Source of the DNA: Berkiella_A sp963976875
Lineage (GTDB): Bacteria > Pseudomonadota > Gammaproteobacteria > Berkiellales > Berkiellaceae
Direction: 5' to 3'
Assembly (NCBI GenBank): GCA_963976875.1
Contig: CAXBML010000004.1
Span: 121,006 to 185,005, forward strand
Length of the DNA stretch: 64,000 bases
The notes under the pieces were generated by a model. It ran no database searches and had not been told where the DNA came from. It saw only the letters and a list, made by a program, of their open reading frames with translations. Positions 41,432 through 50,539 of this stretch are shown here, in pieces (the first letter of the stretch is position 1; each line of letters starts with the position of its first letter). The position numbers were made by a program, and so were the translations under genes.

Positions 41432-42595
41432 ATGAATAACTTATTAGACACATACGCCCCGCTCAATATTAAATTTACGCATGGTGAAGGCTGCTGGCTT
41501 TGGGATAAAGACGGTAATCGTTATCTTGATGCTATTAGTGGCTTAGGTGTCAATATATTAGGTTATGGCAATTCTGAGTTTACCCAAACAATACAAAAAC
41601 AAGCCGAAAAACTAATCCATCTCTCTAATTTATATGAAATAGATACCCAGCAAGTACTCGCACAAGAACTTTGCAATATATCCAAAATGGATAAAGCCTT
41701 CTTTTGTGTCTCAGGCGCTGAGGCGATTGAATGCGCTATTAAATTAGCACGACTCTATGGCCAGGAGAAACAAATCAAAAACCCTGCTATTATTGTTTGT
41801 AATAATGCTTACCATGGCCGTACATTAGCCACAATAACGGCAAGTGGGCAACGTAGCGTCCAAGCAGGCTTTGAGCCATTGGTGCCCGGCTTTGTACGTG
41901 CGCCCTTTAATGATATTTCAGCATTACAACATATTGCAGAAACCAGACAAGATATTGTCGGTGTCATGATTGAACCTATTCAGGGATCTGGCGGTATTCA
42001 TGCGGCCTCTTTAGATTACTTAAAACAATTACGAAATTTATGTGACCGGCAAGATTGGTTATACATTGCCGATGAAATACAATGCGGCGCAGGACGAACG
42101 GGTGAATTTTTATATTCCCAACATGCGAATGTGCACCCTGATATTGTGGCATTAGCCAAAGGCTTAGGCAACGGTATCCCAATCGGCGTCTGCTTAACAC
42201 GCAATAAAACAAATAATCTGTTTACCAAAGGCAAACATGGCTCCACTTTTGGTGGTAGCCCATTGAGCATGACGGCAGGCATCAGTGTGCTAAAAATTAT
42301 GGAACAACTCAAATTAATTCAGAACGCCAAAACACAAGGTCAATATTTGATCAAAATACTCAATGAGCAATTCCAAAATAATGCGAATGTAACATCTATT
42401 CGGGGTAAAGGCTTAATGATAGGTATTGAGCTAAAAAATCTGCCATTGGGCCTACCTAAAAAAGCAGTCGATCTTGGCATACTGATTAACATTACAGCCA
42501 AAAATGTTATTCGTTTATTGCCTCCTTTGATTATCAATAACCAAGAATGTAATATCTTAGCAGAGAAACTTGACACCCTTATTAGTGATATTTAA
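41432..42595 (+). CDS. argD: Acetylornithine/succinyldiaminopimelate aminotransferase family (ArgD-like)
   Basis: 387-aa class III PLP aminotransferase. The N-terminus has the ArgD pattern GCWLWDKDGNRYLDAISGLGVN. FFCVSGAEAIECAIKLAR binds the PLP phosphate, NAYHGRTLATITASGQ follows, and the active-site Lys is in ALAKGLGNGIPIG. HGSTFGGSPLSMTAGISVL and the late IRGKGLMIGIEL also fit. Acetylornithine is the likely substrate, but no other arginine genes are nearby and related ornithine-type enzymes cannot be excluded. The ATG has only a weak ribosome site. Confidence 0.88.
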   Translation: MNNLLDTYAPLNIKFTHGEGCWLWDKDGNRYLDAISGLGVNILGYGNSEFTQTIQKQAEKLIHLSNLYEIDTQQVLAQELCNISKMDKAFFCVSGAEAIECAIKLARLYGQEKQIKNPAIIVCNNAYHGRTLATITASGQRSVQAGFEPLVPGFVRAPFNDISALQHIAETRQDIVGVMIEPIQGSGGIHAASLDYLKQLRNLCDRQDWLYIADEIQCGAGRTGEFLYSQHANVHPDIVALAKGLGNGIPIGVCLTRNKTNNLFTKGKHGSTFGGSPLSMTAGISVLKIMEQLKLIQNAKTQGQYLIKILNEQFQNNANVTSIRGKGLMIGIELKNLPLGLPKKAVDLGILINITAKNVIRLLPPLIINNQECNILAEKLDTLISDI

Positions 42596-42780
42596 CTATG
42601 CCTCTCAAGTCAAAACTTTGTCAGCATATGCCTTTACTTGTTTGCGTTTTAACAGTTTATGGATAGAGACTTCTCCTATCTATACTGTATGATTTAACCT
42701 AGTATTCTAACCATATCTAAATTTTACTCTGCTTTTTCAATAAACTAGTCTCAACTTATACCGGCTCCCAGTTTTTGTAA

Positions 42781-42811
42781 GTCAGCTTTTGTCATTGTAA
42801 TGAAAGCTGAC
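42781..42811. other. Hairpin upstream of the Trp-repeat gene
   Basis: Perfect 9-bp stem GTCAGCTTT / AAAGCTGAC (42781-42789 and 42803-42811) with a 13-nt loop, about 60 nt before the start codon and without a T-run. It could be an mRNA leader structure or a decayed element. The rest of the 279-nt gap between argD and the next gene shows nothing else. Confidence 0.4.
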
Positions 42812-42874
42812 GTTCTTAGCACAAGGGCGATAGATTATTCTTGATGATAAAACAAAACGCTGGTGGATACTGCT

Positions 42875-45800
42875 ATGATAACAAGTGCTTCTCAGACAAC
42901 TCTCACCCCTCTAACTTTAGCGCAATTAGATCCTAAAAATGCAGCCAATATCTACAGTTTGTTGGTGATAATTGGCCTTGTAGAGAACAGTGTTGACAAT
43001 TCAGTTAGCACTAGAGAAATTACAGCATATCAATCTCTGCCTGCATTAGCACAAGCCAATTTAAAACAGGCAGCCATAAAAAGCGTTGAAAGCTTTGTCG
43101 CAAGCGGTCAAAATAAAGATTCACTACAGACTTTATTAGAATTAATGACAACATCTTTACTGGCAAAAGAAAATAATATCGATAATTGGATCAGCCTGTT
43201 ATCATCAAATACAATCACTAAGCTAAGCATTGCTTCTCCTATAGTGGGCAAAAAACTGATACAAGCTCAAATCAAAAAATTATCTCCTGACCAATTGCAA
43301 TGGTTGCTACTTGTTCTTGCCTCTGGGCAATTAGTGACCAAAATACAATTAGACAACCAAATGCTAACAGCCCCTAACCCAAAAGAACCTGGATTTGATA
43401 TTTGCTGTCAACTATTAGCACTAGCTCAAGGCCAAGACAGCGCGAATCAAGAAATGCAAATATGCGTTCAAGCCAGACTAGGTGAATTGGGAGGCATAGG
43501 TGTTCAAAAACAACAAGCCGCTGAGCAGACTATTTTTAATTTTGAATCCAGTAAAATGCAATCAAAATTCTATGAACATGCCCATCATAGCATTCATTGG
43601 ATTGATGGACATGACGACGATATTGCCGCGAGGTTGCAAGAATGGCGTACAAATGAATTAGCTTGGTGTTTATATGTTATTTCGACTGGCACTCAACCGG
43701 CTGAATCAACCATTGAAAATGCAAGTACTTATCTATTAAAACTAACACAATTATCCCAAACTTATAGTCGCGGGCAAGTTATCCATGTATTAGAGAAAAA
43801 GTTGCTCTCCCAAGGCCATACAAAAACATCAGATGACATTAAGTTGTATTTTGAAGAACAGATAGCCAAGCTAGAGAGCAATAGCAAAAAATGGCTGTTG
43901 CTAGAACTCACGTTTAAGAATTTCCCCCAAATACCTGAGTTAGGCGTGACAACGCCGACAGACGAACAGTTAGCCATTTGCAATAAATTAGAAAAGTCAG
44001 CCTACGGTTGCAGTGCATTATGGAATAATTTGTACAATAATCTACTACAGGGCTTAGGTCCTGAGCTGCAAGAAGTGCTACCCTACATTCCAGGTTTAAT
44101 ACACAGTATTATTGGCCAGCTCCCGGACGAATGCAAACTTTGGCTTGCTGTCGCAGTTGCCAGTAATACCATACAGCCATCATATGATATTAATGACGCA
44201 CACTTTAGCGCAGAACTAGGCCATACCACTTTACGACAAATGTTACCCGAAGATATTGTTAGGCATTTTCAGTTTTTAGCTAAAAGCTCGCCATTAATGC
44301 ACGGCCTCATTCAGTCTGTTTTATCACAAGCGGAAGATAATCCAGAATATGAGCAAAAATTTTCTGCTGTCCCCCTATATGAAAAGCATTTAGTCAATAA
44401 AAAACTGAATAACCTTGACAATAATACTCTTTGCTGGTTGCTGTATAGCTTAACGTTTAATACCATTCTATCGAAGTCCATTGATATAAATAAAGATATC
44501 CATATTAAAGTCCCCAGCAATCGATTAAAAGATCATGCCCATATTATTTTGGCTCAAGCACATAACAGCCCTTCCTCACGATTGGCTTATATTAAAGGCA
44601 TTCATAATAAATTAGAGCCAAATCAAGTCGCCGCTTTCGAAACGCTGAGTGGCCATTATATTCAACGTGTGATTGAATCTCTGACTGCAGAACAACAAAC
44701 TTGGTTATATATTAGCTTACAACGTAATGAGGTTGGCCATCATCAATTGAGCTTTGATACGGTATATGCCTATCCCAAAGAAAAACAACAACAAATTAGC
44801 AAAGTACTGTATTTGATTAGCTTACATCCTATGTTAAAAGAACGGGCTGCCCAGGTATTGACTACGCAAAATGAATCACTCAAAGATATTCATATTCCAT
44901 TAATCGAAACACTGGGTCTCGTCTCAACTCAAATGCTCAAACCCGGCGAATTTGCCGATTTGATGAATCTAGAAGCAGATAAAGCAGAAACGTTGGCTTT
45001 GGTTATTTTGCAACAACTACCAGAAATAGCTCAAGTTTGGTTAGCGGCTAGCCTTGAAAAAGGCGTTATTGATACACAGTCTTTATTAATGTTGATGGTT
45101 CAAGCCAAAATACAACCACAGGAAATATTTCCCATCTTAATGGCCTTACCTAACATCATATTATTAGCTTTAAAGTGGCCTAATATTAAAACAGGTATTA
45201 TACAAGCTTGTGATGGCAACCCAGATAATATTCAACCGCTTCAGGCAGTCCAACTGGATAATATGCCACTAGGGGATTATACTTTTGCAGCGTTGTGCGA
45301 TGTCTTATCAATACAAGCAGAACATTTAGAAGTGCTATCCACTACCCAGTGTGGCCTGAGTGATAAAGCACTCATGAGCTTTTATCATAATCTCTATGGG
45401 CTATCTGCTATTAAAAGTCTCAATGTGGGTGGCAATAATATTACCGCCGAAGGCTATAAATTGTTACTCAATCATCCTGGTACCTATGAAAATCCAACGC
45501 AGCTTATCACCGCATTTTCTAGTCTTTGGAGGGAGATCTCACAACCAGATAGCCTAAGTTATCTTTGCGCACATTATTTAGTTCAACAAGCATTAATTGA
45601 TCCTGGTCAAACTGTAGACACATTACAGTTTTTTCGACCACAAGAAGCTTTAGACAAACTAGCCTTAGCCGATTTATTATTATCTGAAGCCAAAAAAAAT
45701 CCCACTTTGCACGAACTATTAAGTACCTTTGTAACGCAAGTACCATTATCTGTGCAATATATACAATTAGCGCATGCTGCACTACAAAGCCATAATCAAG

Positions 45801-46324
45801 AATTCATTCTTAATACTTTATCTGCCGTCATTGAAACCATACAAAATTCTGAATTAAAAAACTGGTTAAGGGAAAGTTTAGAAACGGGAACAATACAATT
45901 ACCCGTAGTGGGATCACAGCAGTTTACAACTGTTTTTGGCGAACCGCTCAATCAATCAGACATTATGTTAGCAATTCAAGCCTCTTCATTATTACTGGGG
46001 TCAAACTTATCAACAAAAAATAAAGTTCATGCTTTGCTAGGAGGCAATAGTAAAATTTTATTGCCTTCTCAAATTTCATTTTCATCCGAGGGATATGAAA
46101 TTCCAGAAAATTTAAAGTGTTTACTCACTTTAGGCAGACAATGTTTAGAGGTAGCCACGCCGAATACAGAACAGCACACTTCAGACATGGGCGAGCTTGA
46201 CTTGAAGCCACAAAATACACTGTTATTTCAAGCTGAGCAACGTGCAAACAGCGCTCAGTTAAGTTCTAGCTCAGATCAAATACTAAATGAAAGTAGAAAG
46301 AAATCACTTTCTCATAGTATATAA
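42875..46324 (+). CDS. 1149-aa protein with about nine degenerate Trp-Leu helical repeats, candidate effector
   Basis: I do not recognise this protein. A motif of the form L-x5/6-W-L-x3-L-x4-I recurs at Trp105, 143, 264, 340, 423, 521, 610, 722 and 997 (for example LSPDQLQWLLLVLASGQL and LTAEQQTWLYISLQRNEV). In most units a second hydrophobic helix (such as HIILAQAHNSP or LYLISLHPML) follows 35-50 residues later, giving units of roughly 75-110 residues. This implies an alpha-solenoid. A leucine-rich-repeat-like patch (about 815-865, with LNVGGNNITAEG) interrupts the array. There is no signal peptide or membrane span. ATG 42875 follows GGTGG; a GTG at 42863 overlaps that site. A convergent candidate effector follows. 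Confidence 0.75.
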   Translation: MITSASQTTLTPLTLAQLDPKNAANIYSLLVIIGLVENSVDNSVSTREITAYQSLPALAQANLKQAAIKSVESFVASGQNKDSLQTLLELMTTSLLAKENNIDNWISLLSSNTITKLSIASPIVGKKLIQAQIKKLSPDQLQWLLLVLASGQLVTKIQLDNQMLTAPNPKEPGFDICCQLLALAQGQDSANQEMQICVQARLGELGGIGVQKQQAAEQTIFNFESSKMQSKFYEHAHHSIHWIDGHDDDIAARLQEWRTNELAWCLYVISTGTQPAESTIENASTYLLKLTQLSQTYSRGQVIHVLEKKLLSQGHTKTSDDIKLYFEEQIAKLESNSKKWLLLELTFKNFPQIPELGVTTPTDEQLAICNKLEKSAYGCSALWNNLYNNLLQGLGPELQEVLPYIPGLIHSIIGQLPDECKLWLAVAVASNTIQPSYDINDAHFSAELGHTTLRQMLPEDIVRHFQFLAKSSPLMHGLIQSVLSQAEDNPEYEQKFSAVPLYEKHLVNKKLNNLDNNTLCWLLYSLTFNTILSKSIDINKDIHIKVPSNRLKDHAHIILAQAHNSPSSRLAYIKGIHNKLEPNQVAAFETLSGHYIQRVIESLTAEQQTWLYISLQRNEVGHHQLSFDTVYAYPKEKQQQISKVLYLISLHPMLKERAAQVLTTQNESLKDIHIPLIETLGLVSTQMLKPGEFADLMNLEADKAETLALVILQQLPEIAQVWLAASLEKGVIDTQSLLMLMVQAKIQPQEIFPILMALPNIILLALKWPNIKTGIIQACDGNPDNIQPLQAVQLDNMPLGDYTFAALCDVLSIQAEHLEVLSTTQCGLSDKALMSFYHNLYGLSAIKSLNVGGNNITAEGYKLLLNHPGTYENPTQLITAFSSLWREISQPDSLSYLCAHYLVQQALIDPGQTVDTLQFFRPQEALDKLALADLLLSEAKKNPTLHELLSTFVTQVPLSVQYIQLAHAALQSHNQEFILNTLSAVIETIQNSELKNWLRESLETGTIQLPVVGSQQFTTVFGEPLNQSDIMLAIQASSLLLGSNLSTKNKVHALLGGNSKILLPSQISFSSEGYEIPENLKCLLTLGRQCLEVATPNTEQHTSDMGELDLKPQNTLLFQAEQRANSAQLSSSSDQILNESRKKSLSHSI

Positions 46325-46344
46325 TCCGTTATTCTCATATATAG

Positions 46345-46367
46345 AGGGGACAGACATGTCCCCTTTT
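46345..46367 (+). terminator. Rho-independent terminator after the Trp-repeat gene
   Basis: Stem AGGGGACA / TGTCCCCT (46345-46352 and 46357-46364) with a GACA loop and TTTT after it, between two convergent genes. Confidence 0.78.
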
Positions 46368-46369
46368 AC

Positions 46370-47533
46370 TTAATTAAAGGCAGGAGATTTCTTTGTATCG
46401 CAGGTATTTTGTACATCCCAACCATCATCTACCCCATCATCTGCATCGCTGTCGCTGCTTCTATCACTGCCAGAATCACCATGCATACCCGCGAGACTTA
46501 GAAACTTAGACCCACCAAAATTTTGTTGTAGAATCTTTTTTTGCTCTGCGGCCAAGCGCTTTAGAGTTAATTCACGACAGGCCGTGACTTGGCTTTCAAT
46601 ATCATTTTCCATATCGCCATCACTAATCGTACTAGCAGATCTCGCTTCCAATTGGCCATCATCTGTTTGTTTCTCTCTTGCTTGTTTCGCCAACCTAATT
46701 CTTTCTCTGCGTGCCGCCGCCATTTCTTGTTGTTTTGCCAAAATCATAGCAGAAGAATGTCGTTTTTGAACTTGGCTAGCAGTAGATTGACTACTGACGA
46801 CTAATGACGAATCATCTGCGACTGTTGGTTTAGTGGCTTGCAAAAAAGACATCGTATATACAGGTGGCGGTGGTGGAGGTTCTGGATATTCGGCACTGCC
46901 ATTAACTGTTTTAGATATTGACAACGCCCCAAAGAGCTCAGATATATCTTGATCCTGTTCAGACAAAGCTTGTCGTGTTAAATATGATTGTGCAGTGGTC
47001 ACCATCATTGAGTATTTCATTTCTAGTGGTTTTGCACTCAATGTTGATAATCGTTGACGAATTTGACCACACAAGCTTGAGGCACTAGACCAGTTAACTA
47101 ATGTACCCTCATTTTTATACAAACAGGTATTTACGGCTATAATTTGCTTTTTAAGTTTATCCAGCTCATCTGGATGATTAGATTGGTTGAGACAATATTC
47201 ATATAGCTGTTTTACACTTTGATTTTGTTCATCAGGTAACAACTTCAACTTCTCATTGTGGTCTAATGGTTCTAGCAAGTCTAAAACATCACATAGTAAT
47301 TGAACATATTGTGCTGTTTGCTGCCAAAGGTGAACAGATTGACCAAACTTCTGGGGAATAATACTCTGCATTGCTTTTGAGCTCGGACCAAAGACGATAG
47401 ATTCATCTAACCCTTTAGCGCCCCCTTCTATCGTCATCATTTGGCTGATTAAAACATTCCTGACAACTCTCAGAGCAATGGCTGATTGGTCATATTTCTT
47501 TTCTTCTGTTTTTTCAACGCCTTCAGCTGTCAT
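46370..47533 (-). CDS. 387-aa protein with polyproline tract, candidate effector
   Basis: No family recognised. Residues 1-205 are mostly helical and include ALRVVRNVLISQMM and HLWQQTAQYVQLLCDVLDLL. A tract YPEPPPPPPVYTM (six Pro at 219-224) follows, of a type bound by profilin, EVH1 or SH3 modules in eukaryotes. Next come a Ser-rich linker and a highly basic helix (about 258-292, ILAKQQEMAAARRERIRLAK). The C-terminus is acidic and Ser/Asp-rich. There is no signal peptide or membrane span. ATG at 47533 has a strong AAGGAAGG site. The architecture resembles host-cytoskeleton effectors, but no WH2 motif is evident. It is convergent with the Trp-repeat gene. Confidence 0.72.
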   Translation of the reverse strand: MTAEGVEKTEEKKYDQSAIALRVVRNVLISQMMTIEGGAKGLDESIVFGPSSKAMQSIIPQKFGQSVHLWQQTAQYVQLLCDVLDLLEPLDHNEKLKLLPDEQNQSVKQLYEYCLNQSNHPDELDKLKKQIIAVNTCLYKNEGTLVNWSSASSLCGQIRQRLSTLSAKPLEMKYSMMVTTAQSYLTRQALSEQDQDISELFGALSISKTVNGSAEYPEPPPPPPVYTMSFLQATKPTVADDSSLVVSSQSTASQVQKRHSSAMILAKQQEMAAARRERIRLAKQAREKQTDDGQLEARSASTISDGDMENDIESQVTACRELTLKRLAAEQKKILQQNFGGSKFLSLAGMHGDSGSDRSSDSDADDGVDDGWDVQNTCDTKKSPAFN

Positions 47534-47694
47534 GCAAATACCTTCCTTAGTTCTGCAGATCTTCTCTTCAAAATAACGAACATCCGCAGGGGTGTCAATA
47601 CTGACAAATTCGCTAATGATTGCAGGTGATAAAAAAGCTTAATATTCAAGTAGGTATATAATCTGTTTTTTTAAGCAGTTTTGATGCGTAGGGT

Positions 47695-49611
47695 TCAAGA
47701 TGACATGCGGTCAACTAAATTGAAGTTATCGATAATGACAGATATGCTTTTAGGTAGTGACAAAGCTTTATGATTTTCTCGACTATATAAATAGCGTTTT
47801 AAAAACAAAGCAACGCAATTTAACCATGCTTGTCGGATTTTTTCATCTAAAATCTGGTGGCCCTGATTCTCAAACATTAGACAACTCACTGGAATATTTT
47901 TTTGTTTTAATATATCGGTAATATGAATTGCTTGATTGGGATGAATAATCGGATCACGACCACCATAGCCCATTAATAATGGCTTAGTCAGCTTATGTAA
48001 ATGTGTCACTGGCGATATATCTTTTGCATGTTGTTTGCCTGCATCAGTATCAATATCCAAAGCCAAAATCTGATTAATTAATGCTTGATTGACTTGCCAG
48101 CCAGGCGGTAACTGTTGAATCAACGCGATTAAATCTCCAGGCCCCATTTGATCGACACCACAAGCAAAATCATCCGGTGTTTGGAGTAGGGACATCATTG
48201 TGGCGTAACCACCAAAACTATTGCCAAATAAAGCCACTTGATGCGCTTGTGTGTGTTTTTGTGCAATCGCCCATGCTCTCGCATCGTGAATATCGTCTAA
48301 GATACGTCCGGCCCATTCACCATTCGCTATTTCTAAATGCGAACGTCCCATGCCAACAGAACCACGATAATTAACACTCAAACTATGAAAACCTAAATGT
48401 GCAAACCATTGATGTACCGGTAGCCATCCCCAAAACTCTCTAGAATGTGGCCCACCGTGTATCAAAATAACCAATGGCGCATTAGTTTGGTGTGTGGGTG
48501 TAAAATATGCTGGAAAAGCTTTATTATCCCGAGTAGGTATCTCCACACACTGTGTTTTATAAAAATCAATATGATTTATTTTTTTGTCTGCAAAAAATAA
48601 TGATTTAAAAGTCTTCGCCTTAACATCATAATAAATATATTCCGGTACTGACTGACTATTATAAACCCCAACCACCCAATGTTGATTATCTTGGCTCTGG
48701 GATAATATTTCAAAATCTTTATCTTTTGTAATATATTGTTTGATGTTATCAAAGTGTATTTGTGTACTTTGAACGAACCCATAATGCTGCCTACGATGAT
48801 AGGCTCGGTAATAAGCCATAGGCTTTTGGGTCTGTGGGTCCCATATTACTTGCTCTATATCACCTTGATCTAATGCATCCTCTGTTGAAATTCTTTCTAA
48901 TGCTTGTGTCGCATTATCAAATCGATATAATGCCAATGTATCTGTTTTTACACTAGATATTAAGTAGAGACCATTATTGAGGACTTTAGGTTTAAGCTGT
49001 GGAAATCGATGAATACTCAATATATCATGTTGGGTAAAATGAAAAAGGGGTCTTTGTTTCTTATTGCCAACCTGAATTAATTTTGCTTCATGTCCCACAA
49101 AGCCAATCGCATATTCTACATCACCACACTGGTTATAAATTAACTCTGCATATTGTGTATTATGATATTTTACATTTAATGTCTGCTGAGTGAGATTATA
49201 CTCATACACATGAAAATAATGCTCTTTATATTCTTTCATTTCAATATGTATTAAATTCGAGTCGACTGCTGAACAGGATACAGACTTAATCATCTTTCGA
49301 TTTACAATATCTGTTGATATCTGATTCTTAATATTCAAACAAACTAATACGGGCCCTTGCCCAAGCCTATCTTCTAAGTAAATAATATTTTTTTCTGAAG
49401 CCGTCCACCAGTATTGAGATACTCTACGGGCTATTTTGACTATAGATTTTAATTGGCCTGGGCTTGCCCTTGGCTTTAAAATCAGTTGGGTCATATCATT
49501 TTTATATTGTACATAACTAAAATACGATGCTTTAGGGCTAATTTGCACACAGGAATACTCTGGATTTTTGAATAAGAATTGATTGAGATGCGTTACGGTA
49601 TTTTTGGTCAT
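47695..49611 (-). CDS. S9 family prolyl oligopeptidase-like serine peptidase
   Basis: 638-aa protein with a beta-propeller-like N-terminal region (about residues 1-370) and a C-terminal alpha/beta-hydrolase domain. The oxyanion and strand segment is ILIHGGPHSREFWGW. The catalytic Ser is in LFGNSFGGYATM, the Asp in GYGGRDPIIHPNQ, and the His in ENQGHQILDE. It would cleave oligopeptides, probably after Pro or as an acylaminoacyl-type peptidase. No signal peptide is visible, so it is cytosolic or exported by another route. The start is uncertain: ATG 49611 is chosen over a TTG 18 nt upstream, and neither has a clear ribosome site. Confidence 0.88.
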   Translation of the reverse strand: MTKNTVTHLNQFLFKNPEYSCVQISPKASYFSYVQYKNDMTQLILKPRASPGQLKSIVKIARRVSQYWWTASEKNIIYLEDRLGQGPVLVCLNIKNQISTDIVNRKMIKSVSCSAVDSNLIHIEMKEYKEHYFHVYEYNLTQQTLNVKYHNTQYAELIYNQCGDVEYAIGFVGHEAKLIQVGNKKQRPLFHFTQHDILSIHRFPQLKPKVLNNGLYLISSVKTDTLALYRFDNATQALERISTEDALDQGDIEQVIWDPQTQKPMAYYRAYHRRQHYGFVQSTQIHFDNIKQYITKDKDFEILSQSQDNQHWVVGVYNSQSVPEYIYYDVKAKTFKSLFFADKKINHIDFYKTQCVEIPTRDNKAFPAYFTPTHQTNAPLVILIHGGPHSREFWGWLPVHQWFAHLGFHSLSVNYRGSVGMGRSHLEIANGEWAGRILDDIHDARAWAIAQKHTQAHQVALFGNSFGGYATMMSLLQTPDDFACGVDQMGPGDLIALIQQLPPGWQVNQALINQILALDIDTDAGKQHAKDISPVTHLHKLTKPLLMGYGGRDPIIHPNQAIHITDILKQKNIPVSCLMFENQGHQILDEKIRQAWLNCVALFLKRYLYSRENHKALSLPKSISVIIDNFNLVDRMSS

Positions 49612-49641
49612 TTGTTTAGATTTTCGCAATTACAGGTAGAA

Positions 49642-49789
49642 TGAGCATAGCGAATATTTTTCCACTTTCGTCTAGGGCGAGGCGCGAAGCACTAGGGGGA
49701 TTTATACTATGGAACTTATGAAGCTAAATCCCCCTCGCACTACGTGCAGTCCCTCTTCATAAAGAGGGAAGACTCATTCGCTCTGCTCA
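49642..49789. repeat. MITE-like element with TGAGCA-AGCGAAT ends
   Basis: Terminal inverted repeats TGAGCATAGCGAAT (49642-49655) and, inverted, TGAGCAGAGCGAAT (49776-49789) flank an interior with a second inverted pair, GGGGGATTTA / TAAATCCCCC type. The outer ends resemble those of the elements at 7914 and 39263 (AGCGAAT), but the interior differs. It fills the gap between the S9 peptidase and the methyltransferase-like gene. Confidence 0.6.
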
Positions 49790-49805
49790 TACTCATTAAA
49801 ATATT

Positions 49806-50519
49806 TTATTGATTCGTTTTATGGGCATCAACTGAACATGACTCAGCCCAAACTCTTAGCATCGCGTTACCTTGATTCTGTAATGCATAATCTACCCCAC
49901 GAATTTCCACGCCATAAGATAAATTTTGTAACATAGCGACAACTTCACCAACATAAGGCGACAACTGCCCACCATATGTAACCAAAGGAAAAATTCGAAC
50001 CTCATTAGAAACGCGTACAAGCTCTTTAATGGCATTCAAATGGTCTTCTACGCTCATTTGCTCGCTAAATGTAAATAAATAATGGCAAACTAAAGCTAAT
50101 TGGAACTGCTCATCGTCAAAGGATAAGCTAGGCAAGCTGTCGCCTGTATATCGCCCTGCTTTTTGCCCTTCTGGAAAATCATTAAAGAATATTTCTATAC
50201 CTGTCTCAGCTTGGTGCATAAACTCTTTTGCTTTTTCGGGCAAAATAGAAAATTCTTGAGCGCTTGTGGCAAAAGAATTTTGTATTGAGTCTTTAGCCGC
50301 ATTCACCAAATGCTTTATTTGATCAAATTCTGAACGATAAAGCGGATCGCAAGCAACAACCACTTGGGACTGCTCGTGCATTTGGGCCGCAAAACAAGAA
50401 GCGCCAGCGCGGCAATCTAGAATATTCATATTCAATTCAATGTCAGTCAAATCGAACATTTTAATATATTCTTCTAGTCCAAACCCTAGAGCGGTTACGC
50501 CATTGATCCCTTTATCCAT
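49806..50519 (-). CDS. Methyltransferase-like protein downstream of metE
   Basis: 237-aa soluble protein. NILDCRAGASCFAAQMHEQSQVVVACDP resembles motif I and the acidic loop of class I SAM-dependent methyltransferases. QLALVCHYLFTF and HLNAIKELVRVSNEVRIFPL resemble motif IV and the following helix and strand. The glycine-rich loop is degenerate (DCRAGAS in place of DxGxGxG), so SAM binding is plausible but not certain. It follows metE by 20 nt on the same strand and is probably co-transcribed, which may tie it to methionine/SAM supply. Confidence 0.65.
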   Translation of the reverse strand: MDKGINGVTALGFGLEEYIKMFDLTDIELNMNILDCRAGASCFAAQMHEQSQVVVACDPLYRSEFDQIKHLVNAAKDSIQNSFATSAQEFSILPEKAKEFMHQAETGIEIFFNDFPEGQKAGRYTGDSLPSLSFDDEQFQLALVCHYLFTFSEQMSVEDHLNAIKELVRVSNEVRIFPLVTYGGQLSPYVGEVVAMLQNLSYGVEIRGVDYALQNQGNAMLRVWAESCSVDAHKTNQ

Positions 50520-50539
50520 CTTAAATATACTCCTAAGTA

